From Rhynchopus sp. YZ270_cl-10 (Eukaryota; Euglenozoa; Diplonemea; Diplonemida; Diplonemidae), in NCBI GenBank assembly GCA_964035575.1, contig OZ037909.1, positions 558,001-622,000 of the forward strand: a DNA stretch of 64,000 nucleotides, written 5' to 3'. Under the pieces are notes generated by a model, which did no database searches, was not told the origin of the DNA, and saw only the letters and a program-made list of their open reading frames with translations. Positions 1-11,124 of this stretch are shown here, one piece after another. Position 1 is the first letter of the stretch. The number at the start of each line of letters is the position of its first letter. Made by a program: the position numbers and the translations under genes.

Positions 1-880
1 ACATTTTTTAGTACAAAAGTGGGGTTTTAGGCCACACCAAAAATGACAAAATGGTTATCCGGCATCTATGAGCAAAAAGCTGCGTCACAAAAAAAAAAAA
101 TTTGTTTTTTTTTTGACTCGAACCGAAAAAGGGGGGCGTTCCTGACATGCAAACGTCACCTGAGGACGCAAACAGAGGGGAATACGAAAGGGGGTGAGGT
201 GACAAGGATGATAAAACTTTAAAGCAAACACGAAAACACAAAGAAAAAAAAAACTTATAGTGGTGTGACCTATACAGGGGTAGTGGTATACCTTAGAAGG
301 ACCTTTTTTACACCTTTTTTTTGGGGGGGTGCTAAAATTATTTTGCGTACTTTTTTTTTGGTGGTTTTTTGTGGCCAGAAATTTTCCCCAGAAATTTTTA
401 CCCCCAAAAAATCAAAAAAATATTTTTTTGATTTCGGTGCACCGGAGCCTGTGCGTGCTGTGATGGGGTCACTTTGCGCTCAGAAATGAGTATTTTTGAC
501 CTCAAATGCATGTCTCAGTTTTTACAGGCCATTTTCAAGTTTTGTGTGCAAAATATGGTCAGTACTTGACTCCTGAAGGAAAAGTACAAAATGAACGTGG
601 GGCAGTTTGCGTAGATGCGCATTTTACACCCCACCATTTGACGGGCGGAGCTCGTAGAACCCAACGAAGAGTGAGAAAAAAGGATACGCCGAAACAATAA
701 AAGTAGCGTACCGTGCGCCTGCGGCGCAAGCTGGTATCCCACCTTCCCATGACATAGTGTCACAGGCTACTGCCGTCTTGGAACCCTCCGTCAGCCCCGG
801 TACTGGGTACTGGGTACCCAGTTTTTTGATCGAAAACAAGGCCACTCCACCACAGGGAAAGCTCAGGAAAAAGTCACGTT
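1..880. other. gene-free left edge with diverged repeats
   Basis: I see no convincing coding sequence here; open frames are short and run through A/T homopolymers. The stretch at 288-322 recurs at 1228-1260 in the same orientation. Bases 595-660 hold one diverged copy of a motif built of ACCCCACCA, a few bases, then ACGGGCGGA, found again near 45743, 52062 and 56384. A GTGCGCCTGCGGCGC block at 713-727 recurs near 50973 and 56265. Confidence 0.6.
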
Positions 881-1194
881 TTCCTTACTGGGGGGGGGCG
901 AATAAGAGATCAGGGGTGAATAAGAGATTAGGGCCGAATAAGAGATCAGGTTGAGATTTTGGGGGTATTTTTTTTTTTTTTTTTGCATGCACCAGGGTTT
1001 TATCTTGAAAAAACATTTTGAAATTTTACCCTGTCTACCCGATCTGGCAAAAAAGTGGTCAAAAATTTTTTTTTGCCTCCGGCGAAAATGTTTTTTTGCA
1101 TTTTTTTCCCCAAAAAAAATTTCTTATTTTTGGCTTGTCCGTTCGCCTAATAAGAGATGCCACATCTCTTATTCGCCCCCCCCCCAGTAAGGAA
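881..1194. mobile_element. foldback element with G-run terminal inverted repeats
   Basis: The left end reads TTCCTTACTG, a run of nine G, then CGAATAAGAGAT. The right end is its reverse complement (ATCTCTTATTCG, ten C, CAGTAAGGAA). Inside the left arm the phrase AATAAGAGAT occurs three times. No coding capacity is seen. A convincing target-site duplication was not found, so the family is unassigned. Confidence 0.75.
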
Positions 1195-2004
1195 GTGCCC
1201 TAAGGAAAACCACCATACCTTAGAAGTACCTTAGAAGGACCTTTTTTACACCTTTTTTTTAGAAAAATCACACCATATAGAGAATGACTGTGCCTCGCGT
1301 GCACACCCATATTTTTTACCATTATCGTTATCGTGCCTGAACACGCTCGACACGTTGGCGACCGTATCGGAGGAACTATGCCTCCTATAACATACATAAT
1401 AGGTACGTACGTAATACGCGGCAAATACGTAGTAAAAATAATAAAATACGTAGTACGTATTTGCAACATGAAGGGGTATTTATTTAATAATAATTAATTA
1501 ATACTACGTAAAATGCGCGTATTTTTAATTAATACTACGTAAGTTGCGCGTATTTTTATTTAATACTACGTAAGTTGCGCGTATTTTTATTTAATACTAC
1601 GTAAATGCGCGTATTTTTAATAGTTACCACGTATATTGACCGTAGTTTTAATTACTCAAATGGTGTTCCGGAGGGGGGCTATGTTGACAGGTCCCTGAGA
1701 GGTCATTGGTATAAGGGGGAGGGGGTACACTTTATAATTTGTGGTAGGGTTTTTGGCCGGGAAAGATGCATCGTCCAAAAACACCGGCATTTGCATTTTT
1801 GGAATCCGTCCGTCCAGTAGTGGGTCACTTTGCAAAATTGGACAGTTCTCGGCACACGTAAATACGTACATACAAAAAAAGCATACAAGTTATAAAATGA
1901 CACACACACCCCCCCCCCTTTTTTTTTGACATGGCAAAATGGTGCTGTTATCCCCCGCCCGTCCTTCCCACCAATCATCAACGGAACAGATTTGATTTTT
2001 AGAT
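1195..2004. other. gene-free, AT-rich repeat region
   Basis: The stretch has no gene. It carries a direct copy of the 288-322 sequence, a degenerate CCTCGCGTG hairpin at 1279-1310, an array of a unit ending GCGCGTATTTTT, and a diverged element piece around 1741-1850 with AAATGCAAAT-like and CGGTGTTTT-like sequence in reverse complement. Confidence 0.5.
1495..1622. repeat. tandem repeat, about 30-bp unit
   Basis: About four copies of a unit containing TTAATACTACGTAA followed by GCGCGTATTTTT. The TACGTA-rich DNA next to it (1381-1462) reappears in inverted orientation near 4737-4803, so the tandem block lies just inside one arm of a larger, decayed inverted structure. Confidence 0.75.
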
Positions 2005-3132
2005 ATGTCTGCGTCTGGGAAGCGTGCGGCGTCGACGAAGAAGAAGTCGCACCGGTCCTCCCTCCTGGATCGCGGCTTCAAGGAGACCGACGAAGTGGTC
2101 TTCTGCGAGGCGTGCAACGGGCCCCGGTCCAATTGGGACCTGGACAGCCTGAGGCAACACCTGACCGGGATAAAGCACACAGAGCTGCTCGCAAGGCTGA
2201 TGGAGAAAAAGGGTACGAAGGTGAAGAAGACACACCCCGAGGACGATGCAGACAAAAATGACGATGAAGCTGAAGACGAAGATGAAGAAGAAAAGGAGGT
2301 GCGTGTGACGACAGGCCTTTTTTCCAAAACCGAAAAAAACAAGATGTTTGCCCGCGCGGCCCTTTATGGGGGGTCAACGAGCGGGCAAGCAAGGCATTTT
2401 CGCAATGCAGCTGCAAAGCTCTACGGGGACCCGTCCATCTCGAAGGGCGCACTGGTTGAAATGCACATCGACAAAATCTTCCAAGAGGACATGGAGGTGG
2501 TCCTGGAGGATCTCCAACGAAGTGGCACCATCCAGCTCCTATTTGACGGTGCGGTGGTGCTTGGTAACCACATCCTTGCGGTCAGCGGCGGATCCACCGG
2601 AAAGTGGATCGACACGTTCGTGAACCGAACAACAGGTGTTCAAGAACACTTTGTTCAAAGTGGTTCGTGTGGGCACGTTGCAGAAGTCTCACAGGGCTTC
2701 AACGAGACCGACGATGTGGGCTTTTAAAAAAAAAAAAAAGACGATGTCGGCTTCATGTCAATTACAATACGGACACGCTTCGAAAAGATGGTGAATGCGA
2801 TGAAGGTAAATTACAGACCCTCGACACAGTCACTTCTGGCAAACCTTCAGGAGATGTGGCAAAATCACCTCAATTTCCCTCAGATTCAGGCGGGTCGCTA
2901 TGTGCATCCGGAGATGGTGAGAACCTTCATGCTGGCAAAAATAATTTCGGAACGCAGCAGCAAAGCTTTACGGGACCTCCATTTCGAAAGGACCACTGGT
3001 CGAGAGAAGTTTTATATACATATCTCGTTGACCAATCGCAGTAGCTGCCCGATATTGGTGCTGTTGTTGAAGCCAGGCTCTCGTAGGTTTTCGAGTGCAG
3101 ACGCGACCTGCTCATGCACGACGGTGAAGTAA
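2005..3132 (+). pseudogene. hAT-like transposase, N-terminal part with BED-type zinc finger
   Basis: An ATG-started frame of 240 codons (2005-2727) is followed after a poly-A stretch by a second frame (2755-3132). Near residues 35-57 it has a zinc finger with spacing C-x2-C-x14-H-x5-H and a conserved NWDLDSLRQH segment. An acidic linker follows, then a segment with LLFDGAVVLG that looks like the first catalytic Asp region of hAT transposases. The last part (RFEKMVNAM onward) is unlike known hAT cores to me. At the junction GACGATGTSGGCTT is duplicated around a run of A. No dimerisation domain is found downstream, so this looks like a broken plain DNA transposon. It is one of the few plus-strand coding traces in the window. 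Confidence 0.6.
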
Positions 3133-3309
3133 CCCACTTGTAACCTACTTGTAACGTTACAAGTGGGTTACATGTATGTTACATGTACCACCAAAAACCA
3201 CTGAACTTCACCTAATTTCAGGCAAAATTAGGTGGTGGTACATGTCGTGTATGTAACCCACTTGGAACCCACTTGTAACGGTTTAAAACTACCGGTAATT
3301 TATAATAAT

Positions 3310-4615
3310 ATATCAGCCAAAATCTGCTTAGCCGTATATAATGGCCTGTTTTTGGAGCCACTTTAAAGTGATAAAAAATCCGCCAAAAAAATGTTGCGAC
3401 CCCGGATTTTTTCAGATCGATCCGGAAATTCATATACGCGCCTTTTCGGGTGAAAATATTACACCCCCGGCCTCTCAAATGTACTTGACCATGGACAGGT
3501 GGATTTTATCGATTTTATGGCCCGGGCACATTCTGAAAAAAAATATTCTTGGAAAGATAGGGTGCGAAAACGTTCAATTCCGGGGTCGGACGGTCAAAAA
3601 TATGCATCTGGGGCGAGCGAGTGGGCGGCGGGAGAATGGGTACTATGTACTGGGTACTATACAGTGTACTTTGTACGGTGAGGAAATCTCCTCTTTGGGT
3701 CCAACACAGCGATGTCTCTAAATTTGATTTTTTTTGTCAAAAGTTGTCGATTTTTTTTTCTTTGGATTTATTTTTGACAAATCTTTCAATTGCGACCATT
3801 TTTGTCAACTGGAAACACACTCCACGGTACGCAACTTTTGGTGGAGCCGACCACTCTTTCTGCACTGAAAATCCCCTGTATTACATGCACAAAGCATTGG
3901 AGCCACTTTTTTTTGACTTCTACTCCACTAAAATGGTCGATTTTTTTTTTCTATGAAACGCGGGGAGCTCGGAAATCCATATACGCTCATTTTCGGGGTG
4001 TTTGGAAAATAACTTCTCACCTGAGGCGGCGGAGAGCAAAAGTTTTTATTGTTCACTTTGTCAAAATCTCTTTGTTTTTCTCTTTGTCTATTTTTCCTGC
4101 ATTTTTTATTCTCTTCTTTGTACTTTCTTTTGTTTTGGTTGTTGTTAGATAAGCTCAATCGCCTATCGAGTTCTGTGAATAGCACGGAACTCCTTTTCAT
4201 GTGTATCCATGGAAATCAGTATCATATGTGATACCGGGGAAAAATTTTGAAAAAAGGTGTCGTTTGAGAAAAACAAACAAACGGACGCGCTGTGTGAAAA
4301 ACGAGTGTTTCTCTGCGCGTGATATTTTGTGGGGAAGAATAAAACATTATGAAAAAATCTCGTTGCGTTCCCACTATCGTTTCCGCTGCGCTCTCACTAG
4401 CGTTCCCACTCCATTCGGTTTTCTCTTACTTAGAAAAAACTGCCGACGTCATTTCAGAAAATAATTTTTTTTTATTTTTTTGAAATTTTTTTGGGATTGA
4501 AATCAGGGGATCGAAATGAGTTAAATGCGGGGTCGTAGGCTCAAAAATTTGCATCTGTGGTTTATTAAGTGAACGAGGCCCCGAAGTATACGGCTAAGCA
4601 GATTTTGGCTGATAT
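3310..4615. mobile_element. 1.3-kb element with 30-bp terminal inverted repeats
   Basis: The left end ATATCAGCCAAAATCTGC (3310) is mirrored by GCAGATTTTGGCTGATAT ending at 4615; the arms extend to the TATACGG/CCGTATA position. Inside are degenerate direct duplications: CGGGGTCGGACGG and CGGGGTCGTAGGC (near 3581 and 4528), and CATATACGC (near 3430 and 3977). No coding region is credible. The TACGTA-rich sequence outside it (1381-1462 and 4737-4803) is also inverted, suggesting a larger nested structure. Confidence 0.6.
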
Positions 4616-5072
4616 CTATTATAATTAATATAAAAATACTTTATTTACTACGTATTTGGTACGTAAATACTTTATTTACTACGTATTTTGCGCGTATTTT
4701 GCGGCTAATCTTGCTACGTACGTAGTATTATTTTTACGTACTACGTATTTTATTATTTTAATTAAAAAGCCGCGTATTACGTACGTACCTAATATGTATG
4801 CTATAAGATACGCTTGCAGGTACAAAAATAAAATAAAATTGGTCAACGCAAAATGCAAGTTCAAAATAGCCCCCCTCCCTACCCCCCAGGGATCTAAAAT
4901 ATGTGGCAAAATACGTATTAATACGAATTCGTATTAATACGTAGCAGTACGTATTTTAGATCACTGCCCTACCCCTTCCGCTTGTGTGTTGCCTGTTTTG
5001 CGGTATCGAATCACGCCAAAAGAGGTGGGTTGCGACACAACTCACAATCACCCAGAAGAGGGGCCTCGGATA

Positions 5073-5150
5073 CAGTACAGACGGCACACCTTTTGCTTTG
5101 ACAAGAAGTGTGGCAGAAAAAATGCTGACTCTCTGGTCTGACACTCATTT
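5073..5150 (+). repeat. repeat family F copy
   Basis: Contains TACAGACGGCACACC and ends CTCTCTGGTCTGAC. It matches copies at 13092-13172 and 31553-31642, which share the GTGTGGCAGA centre. Confidence 0.7.
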
Positions 5151-5396
5151 CCTTTTGATTAGAGTGATTTCACAGATAATTTAACACCTATCCCCCAGAG
5201 GGGCTAAAAAAAGATCTACTTTCCATTTCTGGCAGCTTTTGATGTACATTTAAACTAAAGAAAATAGACATTATTTTTTGGCGTGCCACACTAATTTCAC
5301 AAAAAAAGCAGAAAAAACCAGAAAGCACCAAAGGGGAAAACCCCAAGAGAAAAAGTTGATTAATGAGCGCCTGCTAAGTCATCTTTTAAACACTAT

Positions 5397-5687
5397 TTAG
5401 CATTTGTGCAGGACGGTGTGGTGGATCAGGACCCCCATGAGCCCTAGGGTAACAACGAGGAGAACGATACTAGCTGCGGTGCAATACTTTAAGCGTACAC
5501 GGAGAACGTGCCCCTCCGCCACCACCTGCGCGAAGTCTGGATGGCGCCAGATATCATCGTGGACCACTATGTTCGTTTGACAGTCACCGTTTTCATCAAC
5601 ATCCATCGACCTGAAGGTGTGCATGGAAGGGGGCTCTCCGTCTGTGCAGTGTGATGCGTATGTTTCAATACTATGTCTTGCCTCCAT
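5397..5687 (-). CDS. small tail-anchored membrane protein, unknown function
   Basis: A 96-residue frame starts at the ATG of MEARHSIETY. A longer in-frame extension upstream (to 5966) is T-rich, low-complexity and lacks coding character. Residues 1-65 are polar and acidic (DVDENGD). A hydrophobic helix follows near residues 70-90 (ASIVLLVVTLGLMGVLI), with a short HHTVLHKC tail. The basic VRLKY segment before the helix would favour a cytosolic N-terminus and a tail-anchored topology. I do not recognise the family. It lies in the same direction as all downstream genes but is isolated by more than 4 kb on its right. Confidence 0.6.
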   Translation of the reverse strand: MEARHSIETYASHCTDGEPPSMHTFRSMDVDENGDCQTNIVVHDDIWRHPDFAQVVAEGHVLRVRLKYCTAASIVLLVVTLGLMGVLIHHTVLHKC

Positions 5688-6795
5688 TGTTGTTGTGTAC
5701 TGCAAAAGGGTAAAAGAATAAAAGGATAGAAAAGAAGAGGAAAATACAAAGTGTCTCTCAGCCAACAGAGAAAAGATGAGAGAAAACAACAACAAAGGGA
5801 AAGGGGGACCAAAAAATACACCCCTGAGTCCTTTTTGGTGTTTTGAATAGGTTTGGAGGGGGGAAATGGAAGAAAGTGGGCAGGGATGGTAGGGAACTTT
5901 TATTTTCTTTTTATTTTCGTTTTTTTTAGATGCGGAAAGGGAGTGGTGGTGGTGAAGCAAAACCATGATTCAGAGATTAACCCCATATGGTTGGAGAAAG
6001 AAAAAAATATCTAAGAATGATGGAGTTGACCCCACTAAAACAATCAGAAAAACACCAGACCCACCACCCGACATCAACAAAATCTCCTAAGTACAAGATT
6101 ATTATTTTTTTCTTTTGAAAAAAAAAAGAGAGAATAAAAGCAATACTCGCGTGCTTCAGACACTTCAGGGGGAGAAAAAAACATTTCTTTTTTTTTTTGA
6201 AAGATGAAGCTACCTGATGAGGGTACAAACATTTCAAAAAAAACACAACCGGGTTTTGTCGGACACCCTCAGAAACTAAGAGGATGAAGATGGAAGAGGG
6301 AGGGGAACGAAGGCGCTCTCGTCGCTCCTTAATACAGGCGACTGGACACAAAAAAAATGGAGGGAAGACAGGGGTACAGCATTACCCCAAAAAAAACCTC
6401 CACAAAAACTTTGTGGAAGGTGAACAGGTAGGATAGGTTAAAGGGGTATATGAACAACATGACACTCTCGGAAGAACACGAAACAAAAATGAGCCACCTT
6501 TTTTTTTTGTGGGACTGCGACAAAAAAAAAACAAAAAAAATCTAATTGTCGTCAGAAATGAAAAATATGGGAAGAATACCCAGAGAGAGGAATTTTAGTA
6601 TGTCCTATGTGAAGCCCTGTTGACCACAACAGTGCCTTTTAAAAACCGGTCGTTTTTCCCTATAGAATAAACAAAGAAAAGCTAAATAAAAACAACAGGC
6701 CACAAGGATTAAACACAAGGCTAGCTTTTTTTGTCGCATTATGGGGATGGTCCGGTAGGCAAAGATGGAACGAACAATGAATAGCGGGCAAATTC
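5688..6795. other. gene-free AT-rich intergenic DNA
   Basis: The stretch is homopolymer-rich (A and T runs), with short frames only. I see no clear gene, tRNA or structured repeat in it. Confidence 0.5.
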
Positions 6796-7433
6796 CAGGG
6801 TATTAGGGTGGTTAAAAAAACTGGTTTTGAAAACCAGTTTTTCCAAAAACTGGTTTTCAAAAAAAAAAAAAAAAACAGAGAAATCTGGAGGGGAAAAAAA
6901 AAACCGACACTTTTCACCAGGCCTTTCTGTAAATGTCGTCCCCAGATTAGGGCGGACTCGATTTTTTTTCCCGCATTTTTTCCCCGCCTGGTAGAACCGT
7001 GGTTGAACCACGGGAGTGCCTTTGAGAAATGGATGTTCCTTGAATTTTTTTTGCCTGCGGCGCCATTTTTCATTTTTTGCTCCGCAAAAAAGGGTTCGTT
7101 GAGTGGCTCTGTGGTGTAAAAAGCTAGATTTTTACACCGTACCCTCAAAAATTTTCGCCTGCGGCGCCATTTTATACAGTCCCTATGTTCCCAATGTCTA
7201 CCCTGGGTCAGCAGCGCCGAAAAATATTTTGAGCAAAAAACAAGCTGACCTCCCCAACTTGAAATCTGGATTCCTGATAAGACACTGACCCCACCCCCGA
7301 AAACCCCGAAAAAGGTGACTGTGTCCGTCAACGGTGGAGATTTTCGCCGGAAACACTAGTTTTCGCCACCCAGGAGAGAAAACCAGAAAAACCAGTTTTT
7401 TCCGGAATTTTGGATTTTCACCCTAATACCCTG
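6796..7433. mobile_element. non-autonomous hAT element (MITE), 638 bp
   Basis: The left end CAGGGTATTAGGGTG is mirrored exactly by CACCCTAATACCCTG at the right end. The element is flanked by the 8-bp direct repeat GCAAATTC (6788-6795 and 7434-7441). An 8-bp duplication and CAGGG termini are the signature of hAT transposition. The interior has repeated CTGGTTTT/AAAACCAG inverted motifs and two GCCTGCGGCGCCAT blocks, with no transposase. The perfect TSD and TIRs suggest a fairly recent insertion. Confidence 0.88.
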
Positions 7434-8957
7434 GCAAATTCCAAAAAAAAAAAAAAAAAAAGAGTCATCAAATGAAAATAAGATGGCTACAGTCCCTAAA
7501 ATACTAATAATAAATTGGCAACCCTCGCAACCACCTACAACAAAAGGGAACGTGAAATCCACTGACTTCCGATCTTCGAGTACAGAAAAAAACTTCGACA
7601 GATTTTTTTTAAAAAAAATATTCGGATTGAAGGGGTCCCCATCCCTTCAGGTAATCAGATTTTTTTTTTTAAAAGAATCAGAGCAACAGTACTTTAGCAA
7701 CAACAAAAAGTCCTGTCGGTTAAACACAATAAATTGTACATAAATTGCACCAATTTGGGGATGAAGGGGAAAAAAACGCGCCTTTGGACCTTTGCTTGGC
7801 CACACTCTGCCCACCCCATGTTTACCCATATTCGCTTCACAAAGAAGAATGCATTCCACAGACGAAACCACAGTTTTACAAAAGAAAAATTAAACACTAT
7901 GAAGCAGGAAAGGTAAAAGGGGGGGACAAAGGGTCTCAGAGGTGAAACCAAAGCCGCAAAAAAAAAGTGAAAGTGCGGGAGAAGAAAAAAAAACAAACTA
8001 GAGACCGAGAGCAGGTCTCAATGTTAAAATACTCATTTTTTTTTTGACCGAATCTGTTCCATTCTCTTTTGTCTGATATCTATGTACACGATATGCCACG
8101 AACGGTTTACTTAATCACATTAAAAATACAGACTGTCTTATAGATATCAGCGGGGAAGAGAAGAAATCAGATTCAACAAAAAGAGACATTGCAACTGAAT
8201 AAAGATCAGTCTTAAACAGGCGGGTACGAAACACGTAGTACTACCAAAAGTTTTTAAGAACGCGGTGAGCTTAAAAGCACCATACAAGGAATAGTTGGTG
8301 AAGATGAAGCCTTTTTTCATAAGACTAAGCTTTGAAAAAAAGAAAGGGAAAGTGGATTTCCAAAGCAAAAAATAAAAAACAATATGGCATACGGTCATAT
8401 CTGTCAAAGCTTCTAGTTGTGCCATCTCAACTGGAAGCTCTCTGGCTTGACCATTGTGTTGTTTTTTTTTGTGTCGACAATCACTTCGCTCCAAAAAAAA
8501 AAAAAAAAACGGAACAAAGTTTTTGTATTCAAAGTTGGCCGAAGCCTTTGCTACTACAGAAGGTATAGACGTAGGTCGTCTTCCCTAAAGAGCAACATTT
8601 TTATTCTTCTTTAAATTTGCTATTTTTCTTTACGAATTAAATTGGTACAGGAACGCCACAGGTTTTGATCACAGGGTGATGCTCAATGAAAGCATCTGCA
8701 AAAAAAGAAGAAGAAGAAGAAAAAAAGGCCTTTTTAAAGATGAATCAAGCCCTCACAACACAGGGCATATCCCATCCAAATATCAGGGTGTGTTCCTCTG
8801 GCTGCCAAAAACAGCCTAATGCTACACACAAAGGTCAAGATCAATCGCATGAAGGGATCGTCCACAAAGACGTCCCTCCTTTTATTTTTTTTTGACAAAT
8901 AAAATGGTCAACCTGCAAAGCAATGTAACTCACAAATCGATGTACGCTTTTCAATAT
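7434..8957. other. gene-free stretch with one repeat E copy
   Basis: There is no supported gene. The stretch has T- and A-runs and a diverged family E repeat near 8462-8600 (GTCGACAATC, GGCCGAAGCC, TATAGACGTAGG). A GAGACC.GGTCTC short palindrome lies near 7996-8015. Confidence 0.5.
8462..8600 (+). repeat. repeat family E copy
   Basis: Shares GTCGACAATC, GCCGAAGCC and TATAGACGTARGNCGTC with the copy at 52427-52520. A poly-A run interrupts the middle. Confidence 0.65.
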
Positions 8958-9579
8958 GGCTCAGTCCATAAACCCACCCCCCTAAAAGGTAACCTTTTGA
9001 ATTTTTTTCACATTAGATAACTTCCACTCGGACTTTTTGCTCGATTTTTGCTCCTTTGAACTCAGAATAACGTTTCTGAGGTCACAGGAGCAAAAATCGA
9101 GCAAAAAGTCCGAGTAGAAGATAGATGAATTAACGTCGAGAGGTAAAAAAACTAATTGGGCATTGGGTTTTGAGTGGGCCGCGAAAAGCTACTTTTTCAC
9201 TATTTTTTTGCATTTTTTCGTATTCTGGGGTGGACAACTGGTGAAATTTCACCCCACAAGGTGCCCCAGGCCTATTCTGGAGGTGGTTTCCACCAGAAGA
9301 TGCTCAGAAGTGTCACAAATAATGAAAAATATTGTTTGGGAAACGGTTTACCCACGAAACTAACGCAAAACCCAATTCCCAATTAGTTTTTTACCTCTCG
9401 ACGTTAATTCATCTATCTTCTACTAGGACTTTTTGCTCGATTTTTGCTCCTGTGACCTCAGAAACGTTATTCTGAGTTCAAAGGAGCAAAAATCGAGCAA
9501 AAAGTCCGAGTGGAAGTTATCTAATGTGGAAAAAATTCAAAAGGTTACCTTTTAGGGGGGTGGGTTTATGGACTGAGCC
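8958..9579. mobile_element. long foldback element, 622 bp, arms with nested inverted repeats
   Basis: The arms 8958-9171 and 9365-9579 are near-perfect reverse complements, starting GGCTCAGTCCATAAACC. Each arm contains its own hairpin: GGACTTTTTGCTCGATTTTT pairs with its complement about 35 bases on. The unpaired centre is about 190 bp and non-coding. Flanking DNA is ATAT on both sides, so a short duplication is possible but not provable in AT-rich DNA. Confidence 0.85.
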
Positions 9580-9675
9580 ATATATATTTTTTTCCCCTTC
9601 ATCCTCTCACAAATTGAGAACGAAACGAATCACTCGTACAGGAAAAAAAAATAAGAAAAAAAAAAAAAGAAATCT

Positions 9676-9710
9676 TGCTAGATGAATGCGCCTCTCGTGA
9701 CACATACACC
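9676..9710 (+). repeat. hairpin repeat family B copy (diverged)
   Basis: Reads TAGATGAATGCGCCTCTCGTG with a degenerate right arm. The loop CCTCTCGTG is intact. Confidence 0.5.
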
Positions 9711-10170
9711 AAAACAAACAAACAAACAAACCTTTTTTTTTTAGAAAGTGTTGATAACGCTTTGCTTTGCAAACATACAAAAATTTGCCAACGCGAAAAA
9801 AAAAACCAAAAGGGATTGGGGGAGGAAGAGAAGCGGCTGTTCGGGAAATTCATTAAAGGGAGGGGCGGAAAAGATAATCATGATGTAAAAATTTTTCCAG
9901 GGTTGTTTTTTGTTCGCTCACATTCCTCGGTATTTAAGAAGATTGGGGTGTAAATTGGAGTAAAAAAATGAAGTGAGAAGCACGGAGATTGGGGAAGGGG
10001 TTGTTTTTTTTGTTTTGTTGTCAATTGGAGAACACCTCGACAAGAGTCAGGGAATAGAAAAGATCCCCCTGATGCATCCTTCATCCATCCTGCATTACGA
10101 ATCTCGTCATGCAATTTGGGAAGGGACGGCATCGGGTTTTATTATTTTTTTTTGAGCAAGTTTTCTTGGT

Positions 10171-11124
10171 TCAGAGCATCTTCACCTTGCCACTCTTCTC
10201 AAAAGCACGGAGTTGCTCAGCCTTCAGCGCATTCATCACTTCCGGTGTACGTCTTTCCGAAGCAAACGGGGGTACAAAACAGTTCACGTTTGCAGGGTCC
10301 GGCGCTTCGAATGTGTCAAACATTCTGTCCCACAAACAAAAGATCAGCGCAAAGTTCTTGGTAGGGATGTAGTGGTGGATGTCATGCGGGTCTGCACCGC
10401 CTCCCATGGTCTTGTGGTCGGGGATAAGCCAGTTGAAGGGCGACCACCACACGTCGTGCCCGCTGTGCTCGTCAATCAGCAGCACCGTCCAGAGGATGCA
10501 GAAACACCACCTCGTCAATGGGTGGCAGAACAGGAGTGCAGGAATGACCTGTGAGCTAACGGCCAGTGTGTCTTCAAGGGGATGCACCCACCCAGCGGAC
10601 CAAGCAAAAGGCGCGGAGTATCCGTGGTGCACGCTGTGCACGTGGTTCCGCAGGTAGTTCGAGTAGTGCATCCAACGATGCTGCCAGTACATCAAAAAGT
10701 CGCCAAAGATCAGTGAAACAGTCATCTGCAGACAGAACTCAGCAAACGTAGGTGCCGTCGAAGGGACCACCACTGTGTACTGCTCGTCGGTTGCCCACAG
10801 ATACCATGTGTGTGAACAGCCAAGGGTGTATATGACGATCTGCGGGATCGCGCACTCCAGCATCTCCTTCGTTGTCGGCCAGTAATCCTTCTGCACCTTG
10901 GTGGGCGACCGCGTCACGTCCAAGTACGTGAAGTACATACACGACACAAACCACGCCACCAACGCGATGGTCGCCTCCACCACGAAGTTCGACAGGTACG
11001 GCATCCCCACGGAGAGGATGCTGTCGTACACCGCCTGCAGCGCGTGGTCAAGCGGAACAAACCCGCCCACACTCCACAGGGTTACCGACGCCGCCCCGCC
11101 CACAATCCATTTTGTTTGCAACAT
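10171..11124 (-). CDS. sterol desaturase / fatty acid hydroxylase superfamily protein, copy 1
   Basis: This is a 317-residue single-exon protein. It has the di-iron histidine clusters of the membrane hydroxylase superfamily: HRWMH (149-153), HSVHH (163-167) and HDIHH (247-251), followed by WDRMFDTFEAPDP, a segment typical of C4-methylsterol oxidase and C5-desaturase relatives. Hydrophobic helices lie near residues 8-25, 45-65, 92-110 and 195-220. Expected role: oxygen-dependent hydroxylation or desaturation of a sterol or lipid at the ER membrane; the substrate cannot be read from sequence. The start is the ATG of MLQTKWIVGG, identical in the second copy at 14974-15927. It ends KSGKVKML, also shared. 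The two copies alternate near-identical and diverged blocks, which suggests gene conversion. Confidence 0.9.
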   Translation of the reverse strand: MLQTKWIVGGAASVTLWSVGGFVPLDHALQAVYDSILSVGMPYLSNFVVEATIALVAWFVSCMYFTYLDVTRSPTKVQKDYWPTTKEMLECAIPQIVIYTLGCSHTWYLWATDEQYTVVVPSTAPTFAEFCLQMTVSLIFGDFLMYWQHRWMHYSNYLRNHVHSVHHGYSAPFAWSAGWVHPLEDTLAVSSQVIPALLFCHPLTRWCFCILWTVLLIDEHSGHDVWWSPFNWLIPDHKTMGGGADPHDIHHYIPTKNFALIFCLWDRMFDTFEAPDPANVNCFVPPFASERRTPEVMNALKAEQLRAFEKSGKVKML

